Under the pieces are notes generated by a model, which saw nothing but the letters and a program-made list of their open reading frames with translations, made no database searches and had not been told where the DNA came from. A DNA stretch of 20,396 bases from Elusimicrobiota bacterium (lineage in GTDB: Bacteria > Elusimicrobiota > Elusimicrobia > Elusimicrobiales > UBA9959): NCBI GenBank assembly GCA_003500765.1, contig DNQL01000017.1, positions 3,709 through 24,104 on the forward strand, read 5' to 3'. The position numbers were made by a program, and so were the translations under genes. Shown piece after piece: positions 1 to 7,339 of this stretch (position 1 is its first letter; each line of letters starts with the position of its first letter).

Positions 1-2
1 GC

Positions 3-854
3 TCGCCCAGGGCGCAGGCCCTGGGTAATTCCGGAGCGGCGCTCGTGGAGGGGGCCGAGTCCATCAATATCAACCCGGCGGGCATCGCCACCTCCCAGCT
101 GCGCGAGTTCAGCTTCTCCTACCTCGGCTGGTTCGGCGGCTACGGCGGCCAGTACATGGCCTATGTCCACCCGATAGGCCAGTCCGTCATAGGCCTCAAC
201 CTCGCCTATTACAGCGTGGACGGGTTCGATGTCCGCGATTCGGCCGGTATCCCGCAGCATTCCGCGGACGTCAAGGTGCGCAACGCCTACGCGACGCTGG
301 CGCTGGCAAAGTCCTTCTTCCTGGAGCGCTTCTCCCTGGGCGCTTCCATAAAGAGCGTGCTGGAGGACAATTACGACAAGTCCTACCAGAACTACGTCTT
401 CGACCTGGGGGCCTCGCTGCGGCTGGGCCGCAAGCTTTCGCTGGGCTGGAGCGGACAGAACTACTCCGGCAGCGAGAAAGAGGTCGTAAAGATATCCCGC
501 CTCGGCGCCGTCTTCGCTCCCAACCCGTTCCTCACCTTCGTGGTGGAGAACAAGAAGTACAGCGACCGCGACGAGTCGAGCCTGGGCGGCGGCGTGGAGT
601 TCAGCATCCCGGAAGAAGTGCTGCAGGTGGGTAAAGTGTCTTTCCGGGCCGGCTACACCGACACCAGCGATTTCGGCAAGAGCTACGACGAGTCCCTCGA
701 CCGGTTCGGCCTCACCGAGGCCAGCGGCTGGAGCTTCGGGATAGGCATCTACACCGCCCAGTCGCTGGGCTACGGGATCGGCATCGACTACGCCCTGGTC
801 CCTTACGGCGCCCTGGGCAAGTCCAACCAGATCGCGGTCAAGATGCAGTTCTGA
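3..854 (+). CDS. PorV/UPF0164-like outer-membrane beta-barrel protein, 5' truncated
   Basis: The frame is open from the left edge, so the true start lies upstream; the GTG at 45 is only an internal valine. The first visible residues (ALGNSGAALVEGAESININ then PAG) match the N-terminal signature of PorV/PorQ/UPF0164 barrels, where a glycine-rich strand precedes an 'NPAG' turn. The rest alternates polar and hydrophobic residues, is rich in Gly, Tyr and Ser, and ends IAVKMQF, the terminal aromatic typical of barrels inserted by BAM. Family members sit in the outer membrane; the exact role here is unknown. The stop at 852 is two bases from the next ATG, so it probably shares a transcript with the pilin-like gene that follows. 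The family call is firm from the N-terminal motif and terminal Phe; a pilus-related role is inference from context only. Confidence 0.75.
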   Translation, partial: SPRAQALGNSGAALVEGAESININPAGIATSQLREFSFSYLGWFGGYGGQYMAYVHPIGQSVIGLNLAYYSVDGFDVRDSAGIPQHSADVKVRNAYATLALAKSFFLERFSLGASIKSVLEDNYDKSYQNYVFDLGASLRLGRKLSLGWSGQNYSGSEKEVVKISRLGAVFAPNPFLTFVVENKKYSDRDESSLGGGVEFSIPEEVLQVGKVSFRAGYTDTSDFGKSYDESLDRFGLTEASGWSFGIGIYTAQSLGYGIGIDYALVPYGALGKSNQIAVKMQF

Positions 855-856
855 AC

Positions 857-1057
857 ATGAAAAAGACGCCGGGAACCGGGAACGGGCGCTTAGGCGGGGC
901 CTTCAGGCGCGGGCAGACCGCGGTGGAGTATATCCTGGTGACCACCGCGCTGCTGATGGCTTTCGTGATGATATACCGGGTGATGCAGTGGTACCTGACC
1001 AATCAGTTCCGCGCCGGCGGCATTATCATAATGCGCAAGTACGAGGCCGTGCCCTGA
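857..1057 (+). CDS. Small pilin-like protein with class III-type leader
   Basis: 66 residues. A basic leader of 19 residues ends RRG and is followed by QTAVEYI, then a hydrophobic helix of about 20 residues (ILVTTALLMAFVMIYRVM). The layout G|Q at +1 and Glu at +5 is that of prepilins cut by a TadV/EppA-like peptidase; the conserved Glu is needed for assembly in known type IV pilins. The soluble part after the helix is only about 25 residues and ends in a basic stretch, so this is more likely a minor pilin or pseudopilin than the main subunit. It starts two bases after the barrel gene and has no good Shine-Dalgarno sequence, suggesting translational coupling to it. Family level is likely; exact role unknown. 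Confidence 0.7.
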   Translation: MKKTPGTGNGRLGGAFRRGQTAVEYILVTTALLMAFVMIYRVMQWYLTNQFRAGGIIIMRKYEAVP

Positions 1058-1089
1058 ATATTACCCGGCCCGTCCGCCGAATAATAATA

Positions 1090-1095
1090 TATAAT
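1090..1095 (+). promoter_or_regulatory. Probable -10 element of the flp-like pilin gene
   Basis: A perfect TATAAT lies in a sharply AT-rich island (1078-1103) in otherwise GC-rich DNA, 33 bases before the pilin ATG. No clear -35 is present 16-18 bases upstream, where the sequence is GGCCCG, so an activator may be needed or another sigma factor used. The predicted transcript start is near 1102, giving a leader of about 26 nt that contains GGAGGT at 1115-1120. Confidence 0.55.
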
Positions 1096-1127
1096 TTCAA
1101 AATACAGACTCTGCGGAGGTTTCAATA

Positions 1128-1316
1128 ATGAAACTGCTTAAGAACAGGAAAGGTCAGAATACGGTGGAATACCTGCTGATGCTCGCGGTCGTGGTCGGCG
1201 TGGTTCTCATCGCCGGTATGGCGCTCAAGAACTACATGCCCGGTCTCTTCCAGAGCATCCAGGGTATGATCAGCGGCGCGGCCAGCTCCCTCGGCGCGAG
1301 CGGCGGCAACAGGTAA
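1128..1316 (+). CDS. Flp-type major pilin candidate (class III-like leader)
   Basis: 62 residues. The leader MKLLKNRKG is short and basic, the predicted cut is before QNTVEYLL, and a long hydrophobic helix follows (LMLAVVVGVVLIAGMAL), then a short Gly/Ser/Ala tail ending GASGGNR. Size and layout are those of Flp/TadA-system pilins, which form the pilus shaft. Known Flp pilins usually have Ala at +1 and Glu at +5; here +1 is Gln, as in archaeal class III leaders. It has its own AT-rich promoter, a strong GGAGGT eight bases before the ATG, and two strong hairpins right after the stop, which fits high expression. Those three signs make it the best candidate for the major subunit, although the gene at 17966 is a possible alternative. 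Confidence 0.8.
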   Translation: MKLLKNRKGQNTVEYLLMLAVVVGVVLIAGMALKNYMPGLFQSIQGMISGAASSLGASGGNR

Positions 1317-1323
1317 TACGGTT

Positions 1324-1348
1324 CTCCGGCCCAGGCCGGAAGCCGGAG
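1324..1348 (+). promoter_or_regulatory. Hairpin after the pilin gene, with an alternative fold
   Basis: CTCCGGC (1324-1330) pairs perfectly with GCCGGAG (1342-1348). The same bases can instead fold as a tight stem TCCGGC/GCCGGA (1325-1330 with 1335-1340), so two mutually exclusive structures are possible. No T-run follows. It may protect the 3' end of the short pilin mRNA. Confidence 0.4.
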
Positions 1349-1350
1349 GT

Positions 1351-1380
1351 CCCGGCCGCCTCCGAAGGGGGGCGGCCGGG
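1351..1380 (+). terminator. Very stable 13-bp hairpin downstream of the pilin gene
   Basis: CCCGGCCGCC (1351-1360) pairs perfectly with GGCGGCCGGG (1371-1380), and three more pairs (T-G, C-G, C-G) close on a GAAG tetraloop at 1364-1367. There is no T-tract after it (AACGAACATT), so it is not a textbook intrinsic terminator. It could be a pause site, a partial terminator, or a 3' stabiliser that raises pilin transcript over the downstream pseudopilin transcript. Confidence 0.5.
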
Positions 1381-1428
1381 AACGAACATTAGGGCGAGCC
1401 GGTCTACCGGCCCGCCGGAAGGCATGGT

Positions 1429-1923
1429 ATGAAGCGCGCGATGCGGAGGAAGGGCCAGGTGACCGTGGAGCTGCTGCTGGTGCTCCCGATCTTCATGCTG
1501 ATGCTCTTCCTCATAATGGAGCTGGGCAACCTCGCCTTCCAGACCATCCTGGCCCATCACAGCGCCTACGAGCTGGCCCGCATCGGGGCGCTGGTGGCGG
1601 GGCCCAAGGGCGGCGAGCGCGCGAATTACTGCGACAAGGGCAAGGCCGAGATCAAGATGCGGGAAGTGCTCTGCGAGATGTTCGCCAACTGCAACAATAT
1701 CACGGTCACGGCGGACTGCGTATCGACCGGGCAGGACAGGCAGGTCAGGGACACGGGGGGGAACCCCCATTTCAACCACGACCTGGAGGTCACCATGCTC
1801 TACCCGGCCCGGCTGGTCTTTCCCGGCGCCAGCTTCGTCCTTTCCGATCCGCCCAGGCAGAAGCACTCCAAGACGATCAGGGTCATGATGCGGATGCCGG
1901 TGGAGAAACCGTTCTTCCAGTAG
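1429..1923 (+). CDS. TadE-like pseudopilin
   Basis: 164 residues. The leader MKRAMRRKG is followed by QVTVELLLVLPIFMLMLFLIMELGNLAF, the typical TadE pattern of a cut site before a Glu+5 helix with 'LPIF'. The exported part has four cysteines between roughly residues 66 and 103, consistent with disulfides formed outside the cytoplasm. TadE/TadF proteins are processed by the same peptidase as Flp and act as minor pilins needed for assembly. GGAAGG lies just before the start. An overlapping ATG at 1424 is in another frame and would not give this protein. The gene stands alone between the pilin hairpin and the cpaB promoter, so it probably depends on read-through from the pilin promoter. Confidence 0.8.
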   Translation: MKRAMRRKGQVTVELLLVLPIFMLMLFLIMELGNLAFQTILAHHSAYELARIGALVAGPKGGERANYCDKGKAEIKMREVLCEMFANCNNITVTADCVSTGQDRQVRDTGGNPHFNHDLEVTMLYPARLVFPGASFVLSDPPRQKHSKTIRVMMRMPVEKPFFQ

Positions 1924-1929
1924 CAACGA

Positions 1930-1958
1930 TTTAACAGTAATTTAACAACCCTGTAACC
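1930..1958 (+). promoter_or_regulatory. Triple 11-bp direct repeat (Pho-box-like operator) before cpaB
   Basis: Three heptamers TTTAACA (1930), TTTAACA (1941) and TGTAACC (1952) start exactly 11 bases apart. Direct repeats at one helical turn are the recognition pattern of OmpR/PhoB-family regulators. The last heptamer begins 16 bases before TAAACT (1968-1973), a probable -10. The central 17 bases recur exactly at 17860-17876. Confidence 0.6.
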
Positions 1959-1967
1959 GGGGTCCGG

Positions 1968-1973
1968 TAAACT
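1968..1973 (+). promoter_or_regulatory. Probable -10 element of the cpaB-tad operon
   Basis: TAAACT lies 28 bases before the cpaB ATG, with an alternative TATAAG overlapping at 1973-1978. The first is preferred because a start near 1980 leaves the Shine-Dalgarno sequence AGAGGTG (1981-1987) within the transcript, and because it has the same spacing to the upstream direct repeats as the promoter at 17884. The -35 region is occupied by the repeats rather than a consensus hexamer, as in activator-dependent promoters. Confidence 0.45.
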
Positions 1974-1995
1974 ATAAGCCAGAGGTGCTCTGTTT

Positions 1996-2751
1996 ATGGA
2001 AAAGAAAGGATTCCTTCTCCCGCTGCTGCTGGCGCTAGGCGCGGCAATGATCTACTGGTGGATACTCTCCCAGAAAGAGAAGAACCTGGCCAAGGCCTAC
2101 GAGGTGGGACAGGTCCTGGTGGCCAGGTTCGACCTGCCCGCCCGCACCGTCATCAAAGAGGACCTCGTCGAGGTCATCCAGGTGCCCCGCAAGTACATGC
2201 AGCAGGACGTCTACGAGGTCCGCAGCCCCTCCGACATCAAGCATGTCGCCAACCTCGTCACCGCCGTCCGCATACCCAAGGGCAACCAGGTCACCCAGAG
2301 CGCGCTGGTCTCGCTGAGCCCGGAAGCCGGCCTCAGCGTCAAGGTGCCGCCGGGCTACCGCGGCTGCATACTGCCGCTGGAGAACGAGCTGCTGCGGCTG
2401 GTCAAGCCCGGCGACCGGGTGGACGTGCTGGTGACCTTCGACGCCTTCATGGGCGACGGTAAGAAGGAAAAAGTCACCGCCACCATACTGCAGAACGTGC
2501 TGGTGCTTGGCGTGGGGTCCAACCTCGGCCAGGGCATGTCCGGCGACATGGCCAAGAACAAGGCCTCCAAGGAGGCCGCCGACCAGGCTTTTTCCGACAA
2601 GGGCGTGCTGAGCCTGGCGCTCAACCCCAACGAGGCGCAGTACCTTTCGCTTTCCGCCAAGACCGGCGAGGTCGCCGTGGTCGTGCGCGGGCTGGGCGAC
2701 ATAGAGCTGCACCCGATGGAGATAGCCAGCTTCAGGAAACTTATTAAGTAG
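1996..2751 (+). CDS. cpaB: Flp pilus assembly protein CpaB/RcpC
   Basis: 251 residues. One N-terminal membrane helix (about residues 5-25) anchors a periplasmic protein. A SAF domain follows (about 38-110, including VLVARFDLPARTVIKEDL and the 'IPKGNQVTQSALV' strand), then the RcpC-type second domain (about 110-235) with VPPGYRGCILPLENEL and 'VKPGDRVDVLVTF'. CpaB/RcpC proteins sit in the periplasm and work with the CpaC/RcpA secretin of Tad pili. Length fits the family. It is the first gene of the tad core operon, preceded by the triple direct repeat and by AGAGGTG. The secretin gene starts 23 bases after its stop. Assignment is firm from domain order and neighbours. Confidence 0.9.
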   Translation: MEKKGFLLPLLLALGAAMIYWWILSQKEKNLAKAYEVGQVLVARFDLPARTVIKEDLVEVIQVPRKYMQQDVYEVRSPSDIKHVANLVTAVRIPKGNQVTQSALVSLSPEAGLSVKVPPGYRGCILPLENELLRLVKPGDRVDVLVTFDAFMGDGKKEKVTATILQNVLVLGVGSNLGQGMSGDMAKNKASKEAADQAFSDKGVLSLALNPNEAQYLSLSAKTGEVAVVVRGLGDIELHPMEIASFRKLIK

Positions 2752-2774
2752 TCCCGTTACCCGGGAGGATTTAG

Positions 2775-3500
2775 ATGAAACGAACGATACTGACCCTCGC
2801 CCTCGCCGCCTTCCTGGCGGCGCCGGCGCTGGCCCAGAAGACGCAGATGGTGGCCGTCAGCGCGGACATCGTGGAGATAAGCGGCTCCATCCAGAAGACG
2901 CGCGGCTTCTCCTGGAACCAGCTCTTCGAGTTCGGCGAGAAATCCGTCCCGGGCATAATCCGCCTCGGCGAGTTCGAACGCAAGACGCAGCTTAGCACTT
3001 CGCTCAAGCTCCTGGAGACGGAGGGCAAGGCACAGCTGCTCTCCAACCCCAAGGTCATAGCCAAGAGCGGCTCGCAGGCCAACTTCACGGTCGGCGGCGA
3101 GGTCCCGGTCCCGTATTCCAACAACCAGGGCGTGGGCGCCGAGTTCAAGAAACACGGCGTCATCCTGCAGGTCCTGCCGGTGGTCCTGACCGAAAAAAAA
3201 GACACCGTGGACGTGCAGATAGCCCTGGAGGTGTCCAACCCGGACTACTCCAAGCCGGTGGTCGTGGGCGGCACCACCATCCCTTCGATGATAACCAGGC
3301 AGATACAGACGGAGGTCGAGCTCAAGAGCGGCGAGACCCTGGTCATAGGCGGCCTCAAGAAGAGCAGCCGCAACGTGTCCAAGAACCGGGTGCCGATACT
3401 CGGCCATATCCCGCTGATCGGCAAGCTGTTCAGCTCCACGGACATAGTGGAGGACCAGAGTTCCCTGTTCCTGTTCGTGACCTTCGAGATCATAAAGTAG
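2775..3500 (+). CDS. cpaC: Short secretin of the Tad pilus (CpaC/RcpA-like)
   Basis: 241 residues. A signal peptide ends near ALAQ (residues 1-20). The rest is the C-terminal secretin domain: 'LKLLETEGKAQLLSNPKVI', the glycine-rich FTVGGEVPVPY segment, LQVLPVV, 'SGETLVIGGL' and the closing VPILGHIPLIGKLF, which is characteristic of type II/III secretins. Secretins form the outer-membrane ring through which the pilus passes. CpaC proteins are usually about twice this length because BON and N-domains precede the barrel; here only about 40 residues precede it. The gene appears intact, with its own signal peptide and GGGAGG ribosome site, so this is a minimal secretin rather than a fragment. CpaB or another protein could supply the missing periplasmic ring. 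Confidence 0.85.
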   Translation: MKRTILTLALAAFLAAPALAQKTQMVAVSADIVEISGSIQKTRGFSWNQLFEFGEKSVPGIIRLGEFERKTQLSTSLKLLETEGKAQLLSNPKVIAKSGSQANFTVGGEVPVPYSNNQGVGAEFKKHGVILQVLPVVLTEKKDTVDVQIALEVSNPDYSKPVVVGGTTIPSMITRQIQTEVELKSGETLVIGGLKKSSRNVSKNRVPILGHIPLIGKLFSSTDIVEDQSSLFLFVTFEIIK

Positions 3501-3537
3501 CGGCGCGCGGCAATAGTCAACGGGTAAGGCGGTAAGG

Positions 3538-5772
3538 ATGGAAGACGCGAACACCCTCCCGAGGGTGATAACTTTTACCGGTCCCAAAGAAGGGGTCGGG
3601 TCCACCACGCTGGCGGTCAACATGGCGCTGGCGTGGGCCAATTACCAGAAGCGTAACGTGCTCATCGTGCCGATGGACCACATGTGCCGGCAGGAGCACG
3701 CGCAGCTGCTGGGCCTCAACCCGCCGTCGCTGGCCGAGCTGGTCCGCCTGCTGGGCCGCGAATCCATCAGCGCCCTGGGCGCGCTGATGAAGGGCAAGGT
3801 GCCGATCTCGCAGTGGGGCGTGGGCGTGCTGCCGCTCTCCAAGAAGCGCAGCGAGGCCTCCAAACTCTCTCCGGACCTCATCATGCCGGTGCTGGCCAAG
3901 CTTTCCCAGTCCTTCGACATCTTCCTCGACGTCGACCCCTATTTCCCGATGCAGGTCTTCGCTTTCGACATCTCCGACATGGTCTTCTGGGTGACCAATT
4001 CCAACGCCACCAGCCTCAACGCCACGGCCAGTATCTTCCGCGAGGTCAACGAGCTCCATTTCAACACGAACAAGTTCGAGGTGGTCTCCAACCTTTACGA
4101 TATGCCCGGCGCGCTCGGCCCCAAGGAGGTCGAGAAGTTCTTCAAGCAGCTCGGCCGCGACGTGCTGGCGTACATGCCCTGGGAGGACGCGCTGCCCGCG
4201 GCCGCCAACCAGAACAAGATCCTTATAGTGGAGCAGCCCAACAGCCAGTGGGTAAAGATATTGCGCGTCCTGCTCGGCCGCATGGCCGAGGTCCCCCCTA
4301 CCGAGAAGCAGTGGGTGTCCAGCGTTTCGGCCGTGGAATTTTCGCACGGCTCGGACATGCTCTGGCGCGCCGTGGAGCGGGAGCAGCCCGCCGCCGCTTC
4401 GGACCCCTCGGGCGGCAAGTCCCCGGTCTCGGCCACCGGCGCGCGCACCGACGTGCCCCCTTTCTGGGACGAGCTCAAGATGAAGATGCACGGCCTGGTG
4501 GTCACGGCCCTGGAGACCGAGCGCATCAAGCTCGCCGACGACGCCGCCGCCAACCAGGAAGTGCGCAAGAAGGTGGACGGCATCATCAACGGGCTGATCC
4601 AGAAAGAGACCGCCTATGCGCTCACGCGCGAGCAGCGCGTGAAGTTCATAAACGAGCTCCTGGACGAGATCCTCGGCCTGGGCCCGCTGGAAGAGCTGAT
4701 GCGCGACCCGGCCGTCACCGAGATCATGGTCAACGCCCCGGACCGCGTGTTCATCGAGCGCGCCGGCAAGCTGATACTGACCAAGTACAAGTTCCGCAAC
4801 GACGAGCAGATAGTCCAGGTCATGAAGCGCATCGTGGCGCCGCTGGGCCGGCGTATCGACGAATCCGTGCCGCTGGTGGACGCCCGCCTCAAGGACGGCT
4901 CGCGCGTCAACGCCATCATCGCGCCGCTGGCCGTCTCCGGCCCGACGCTGACCATACGCCGCTTCTCGGCCAAGCCGTTCACCGACACCGAGCTGATAAA
5001 GAAAGGTTCCATCTCGCAGGACTGCGTGGACTTTCTCAAGGCCTGCGTCAGGCTGCGCAAGGACATCATCATCTCCGGCGGCACCGGCACCGGTAAAACG
5101 ACTTTTTTGAACATGTTGTCGAGCTATATCCCCGAGGACGAGCGTATCGTCACCGTCGAGGACACGGCCGAGCTCCGGCTGCAGCAGGACCACTGGGTCC
5201 GGCTCGAGAGCCGCCCGCCGAACATCGAAGGCAAGGGCGAGGTCACCATACGCGACCTGGTCAAGAACTGTCTCCGCATGCGCCCCGACCGCATAGTCGT
5301 GGGCGAAGTCCGCTCCTCCGAGGCCCTGGACATGCTCCAGGCCATGAACACGGGCCACGAAGGCTCGCTGGCCACCATCCACGCCAACACGCCGCGCGAC
5401 GCGCTGACCCGCATGGAGGCCATGTGCCTCATGGCCGGCGCCGACCTGCCCATCTGGGCGCTGCGCGAGATGATCGCGTCCGCCGTGCACATGATAGTGC
5501 AGCTGACGCGCTTCTCCGACGGTACGCGTAAGATCACCGCCGTGACCGAGATCACCGGCCGCGACGAGAATACGATCCTCACTCACGATCTTTTCAAGTA
5601 CCACCAGACGGCCATAGACCACTCCACCGGCAAGGTCTCGGGCTATTTCACGGCTACCGGCGAGCCGCCCAAGTTCTTCAAGGACTTCGAGACCCACGGT
5701 ATCCCCGTGCCGGTGGAGATGTTCTGGACAGAGGAGCAGCGGCGCGCCCGCGCGGGAGGTCAGCGCCCCTAG
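3538..5772 (+). CDS. CpaE/TadZ - CpaF/TadA fusion: localisation ATPase joined to pilus motor ATPase
   Basis: 744 residues combining two proteins normally made separately. Residues 9-275 are a ParA/MinD-like CpaE/TadZ domain: the P-loop region [14 protein letters not shown] (15-28) keeps Lys17 but has Ser instead of the usual second Lys, as in many CpaE proteins, and 'FDIFLDVDP' is the Walker B-like strand. An Ala/Pro/Ser/Gly-rich linker covers about 282-310. Residues about 315-740 are a type II/IV secretion ATPase of the TadA/CpaF kind: Walker [10 protein letters not shown] (Lys520), 'EDTAELRL', Walker [12 protein letters not shown] (Glu590) and the His box [12 protein letters not shown] (His607). 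The motor powers pilus polymerisation at the inner membrane, while TadZ/CpaE proteins mark its position. There is no internal stop or frameshift, and the stop overlaps the leader of tadB. Confidence 0.92.
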   Translation: MEDANTLPRVITFTGPKEGVGSTTLAVNMALAWANYQKRNVLIVPMDHMCRQEHAQLLGLNPPSLAELVRLLGRESISALGALMKGKVPISQWGVGVLPLSKKRSEASKLSPDLIMPVLAKLSQSFDIFLDVDPYFPMQVFAFDISDMVFWVTNSNATSLNATASIFREVNELHFNTNKFEVVSNLYDMPGALGPKEVEKFFKQLGRDVLAYMPWEDALPAAANQNKILIVEQPNSQWVKILRVLLGRMAEVPPTEKQWVSSVSAVEFSHGSDMLWRAVEREQPAAASDPSGGKSPVSATGARTDVPPFWDELKMKMHGLVVTALETERIKLADDAAANQEVRKKVDGIINGLIQKETAYALTREQRVKFINELLDEILGLGPLEELMRDPAVTEIMVNAPDRVFIERAGKLILTKYKFRNDEQIVQVMKRIVAPLGRRIDESVPLVDARLKDGSRVNAIIAPLAVSGPTLTIRRFSAKPFTDTELIKKGSISQDCVDFLKACVRLRKDIIISGGTGTGKTTFLNMLSSYIPEDERIVTVEDTAELRLQQDHWVRLESRPPNIEGKGEVTIRDLVKNCLRMRPDRIVVGEVRSSEALDMLQAMNTGHEGSLATIHANTPRDALTRMEAMCLMAGADLPIWALREMIASAVHMIVQLTRFSDGTRKITAVTEITGRDENTILTHDLFKYHQTAIDHSTGKVSGYFTATGEPPKFFKDFETHGIPVPVEMFWTEEQRRARAGGQRP

Positions 5773-5782
5773 GGGCGGTCTT

Positions 5783-7327
5783 ATGATGAGGACGGCCGCG
5801 CTGGTCCTGCTGCTGCTGTGCTCCGCCGCTCCCCGGGCGGACGCCTCCGTTTTCACGCGCGCCGAGATGGACGAGATAAGCTGCTCGGCCCTCAAGCTGC
5901 AGCTTTTCTACTACTACCTCGCGCCGGACCGCGAGCAGAAGATCCTCGACTACAATTTCAAGTGCCGCGGCCGCGACATGAACCTTAAGATGCCCCAGTG
6001 GATGATAGATTCCGTGGGCGTCATGGCCACCAAGCCCGCCTGGCGGGACCCGGAGGAAGGGGAGATCAGCGAGGCGGCCCTGTGGCAGGCCTCGGTCTCC
6101 ATCCTCTACGAGTTCATGGAGATAAGCCGCAAGACCTTCCCGCCCGACCAGGGCGGAGCCTCCATCGCCCCCGCGCTGCTGGTCAAGGAATACTCCGACA
6201 TGCGCATCCGGTTCCAGATGTCCCTGGACCGGCTCTACCGGGCAAGGCTCAACGACTCGATGGACGGGCGCGGGCGCGGCATACTGGCGACCTTCTCCCT
6301 GATACTCAAGGAGATGGAGAGCATAGCCGACGCCATCTCCAGCTCCGATTCCAAGGCCTACGCCGAAGCCGTCACCGCCTCGGCCGTGCTGGCCCAGGAC
6401 GCCTTCTTCCAGGTCTTCGAGCCGCCCCGCAAGTACGAGGCGCCCCGGCAGGCCTCCAGGGCGCAGGAACTGGCCGCGGTGGCGGCCACCGTCATAGGCG
6501 TGATACTTGTCTTCGCGGCCGTCCGCCTCTTCTTCATGCTCAACGAGAAGGAGACGGAGAAGATGACCGCGGACTACATGGGCCGCGTCAACAAGTGGAC
6601 CGACGACTTCTCGCGCCAGTTCATGACGGTGAAGGTCCATTACATGGTCTTTATCCCGGCCGGCTTCTTCGCGCTGCTGGGCCTGCTGACCTTCAACCTC
6701 CTGATGTTCTTCATGCTGAGCGCCTTCGGCATGTACATCGGCATGAAGATGCCGGGCATGGTGCTGAGGTCCCTGAAGCAGAGCCGCGGCAAGAAGATAG
6801 ACACGCAGCTGATGGACGGCCTGATCCTGCTCTCCAACTGTCTGCGCTCGGGCCTGGACGTGGTCCAGGGCTTCGAGATGGTCTCCAAGGACCTGATGCC
6901 GCCTATCGCGGACGAATTCGGCCTGGTCATAAAGAACTACCAGCTCGGCATGCCTTTCGAGAGGGCGCTGGGCGTGATGGAGGAGCGCGTGGAGTCCAAG
7001 ATGCTCTCCTACATGATCCGCGCCATCGTGCTGCAGCGGCAGATGGGCGGAAACCTGACCAAGGTCTTCGAGCGCATCGTGGTGGACATCCGCGAGGAGT
7101 CGAAGCTGGAGGAGAAGACCAAGGCCATGACCGCGCAGCAGAAGATACAGTCCATCGTAGTAGGCATCATGCCGTGGATCATGGTGGGCGTCATGTTCAT
7201 GTTCCAGCCGGACACGATGATAAAGTTCTACGGGTCCCCGCTGGGAATGTTCGTTTTCGTAGGCTGCGCGATCTGGATAGCCATCGGCATGAAGGTCGTT
7301 TCCAGCCTGGGCAAGATCCGCGTGTAG
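5783..7327 (+). CDS. tadB: TadB-like inner-membrane platform protein with long exported N-terminal domain
   Basis: 514 residues against roughly 300 for typical TadB. The N-terminus looks like a signal peptide (MMRTAALVLLLLCSAAPRAD), and about 200 hydrophilic, helix-rich residues follow before the first clear membrane helix (about 229-252). The C-terminal half is a standard T2SSF domain: two helices at about 280-325, then LMDGLILLSNCLRSGLDVVQ (from about 343), the amphipathic core with 'RQMGGNLTKVFERI', and two final helices. TadB and TadC form the platform on which the TadA motor acts. I do not recognise the N-terminal domain; a periplasmic location is inferred from the signal-like start. The start is ATG at 5783, with a second ATG right after it and AGGGGCGG just upstream. 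Confidence 0.85.
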   Translation: MMRTAALVLLLLCSAAPRADASVFTRAEMDEISCSALKLQLFYYYLAPDREQKILDYNFKCRGRDMNLKMPQWMIDSVGVMATKPAWRDPEEGEISEAALWQASVSILYEFMEISRKTFPPDQGGASIAPALLVKEYSDMRIRFQMSLDRLYRARLNDSMDGRGRGILATFSLILKEMESIADAISSSDSKAYAEAVTASAVLAQDAFFQVFEPPRKYEAPRQASRAQELAAVAATVIGVILVFAAVRLFFMLNEKETEKMTADYMGRVNKWTDDFSRQFMTVKVHYMVFIPAGFFALLGLLTFNLLMFFMLSAFGMYIGMKMPGMVLRSLKQSRGKKIDTQLMDGLILLSNCLRSGLDVVQGFEMVSKDLMPPIADEFGLVIKNYQLGMPFERALGVMEERVESKMLSYMIRAIVLQRQMGGNLTKVFERIVVDIREESKLEEKTKAMTAQQKIQSIVVGIMPWIMVGVMFMFQPDTMIKFYGSPLGMFVFVGCAIWIAIGMKVVSSLGKIRV

Positions 7328-7339
7328 CGGGATAAAAGT

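Noticed and set aside
45..47. GTG at 45 as the start of the first gene
   Set aside because: The frame is open to the window edge and the PorV-type N-terminal motif begins before position 45, so the gene is truncated by the window.
3684..5096. Long overlapping + strand frame inside the CpaE-CpaF gene
   Set aside because: Arg/Ala/Gly/Pro-rich shadow of the real frame, with no motifs.
3517..5895. Long minus-strand open frame opposite the CpaE-CpaF fusion
   Set aside because: Same composition artefact; the + strand carries complete ATPase motifs.
5998..7335. Overlapping + strand frame inside tadB
   Set aside because: Arg/His/Gly-rich shadow frame; the T2SSF motifs are in the other frame.
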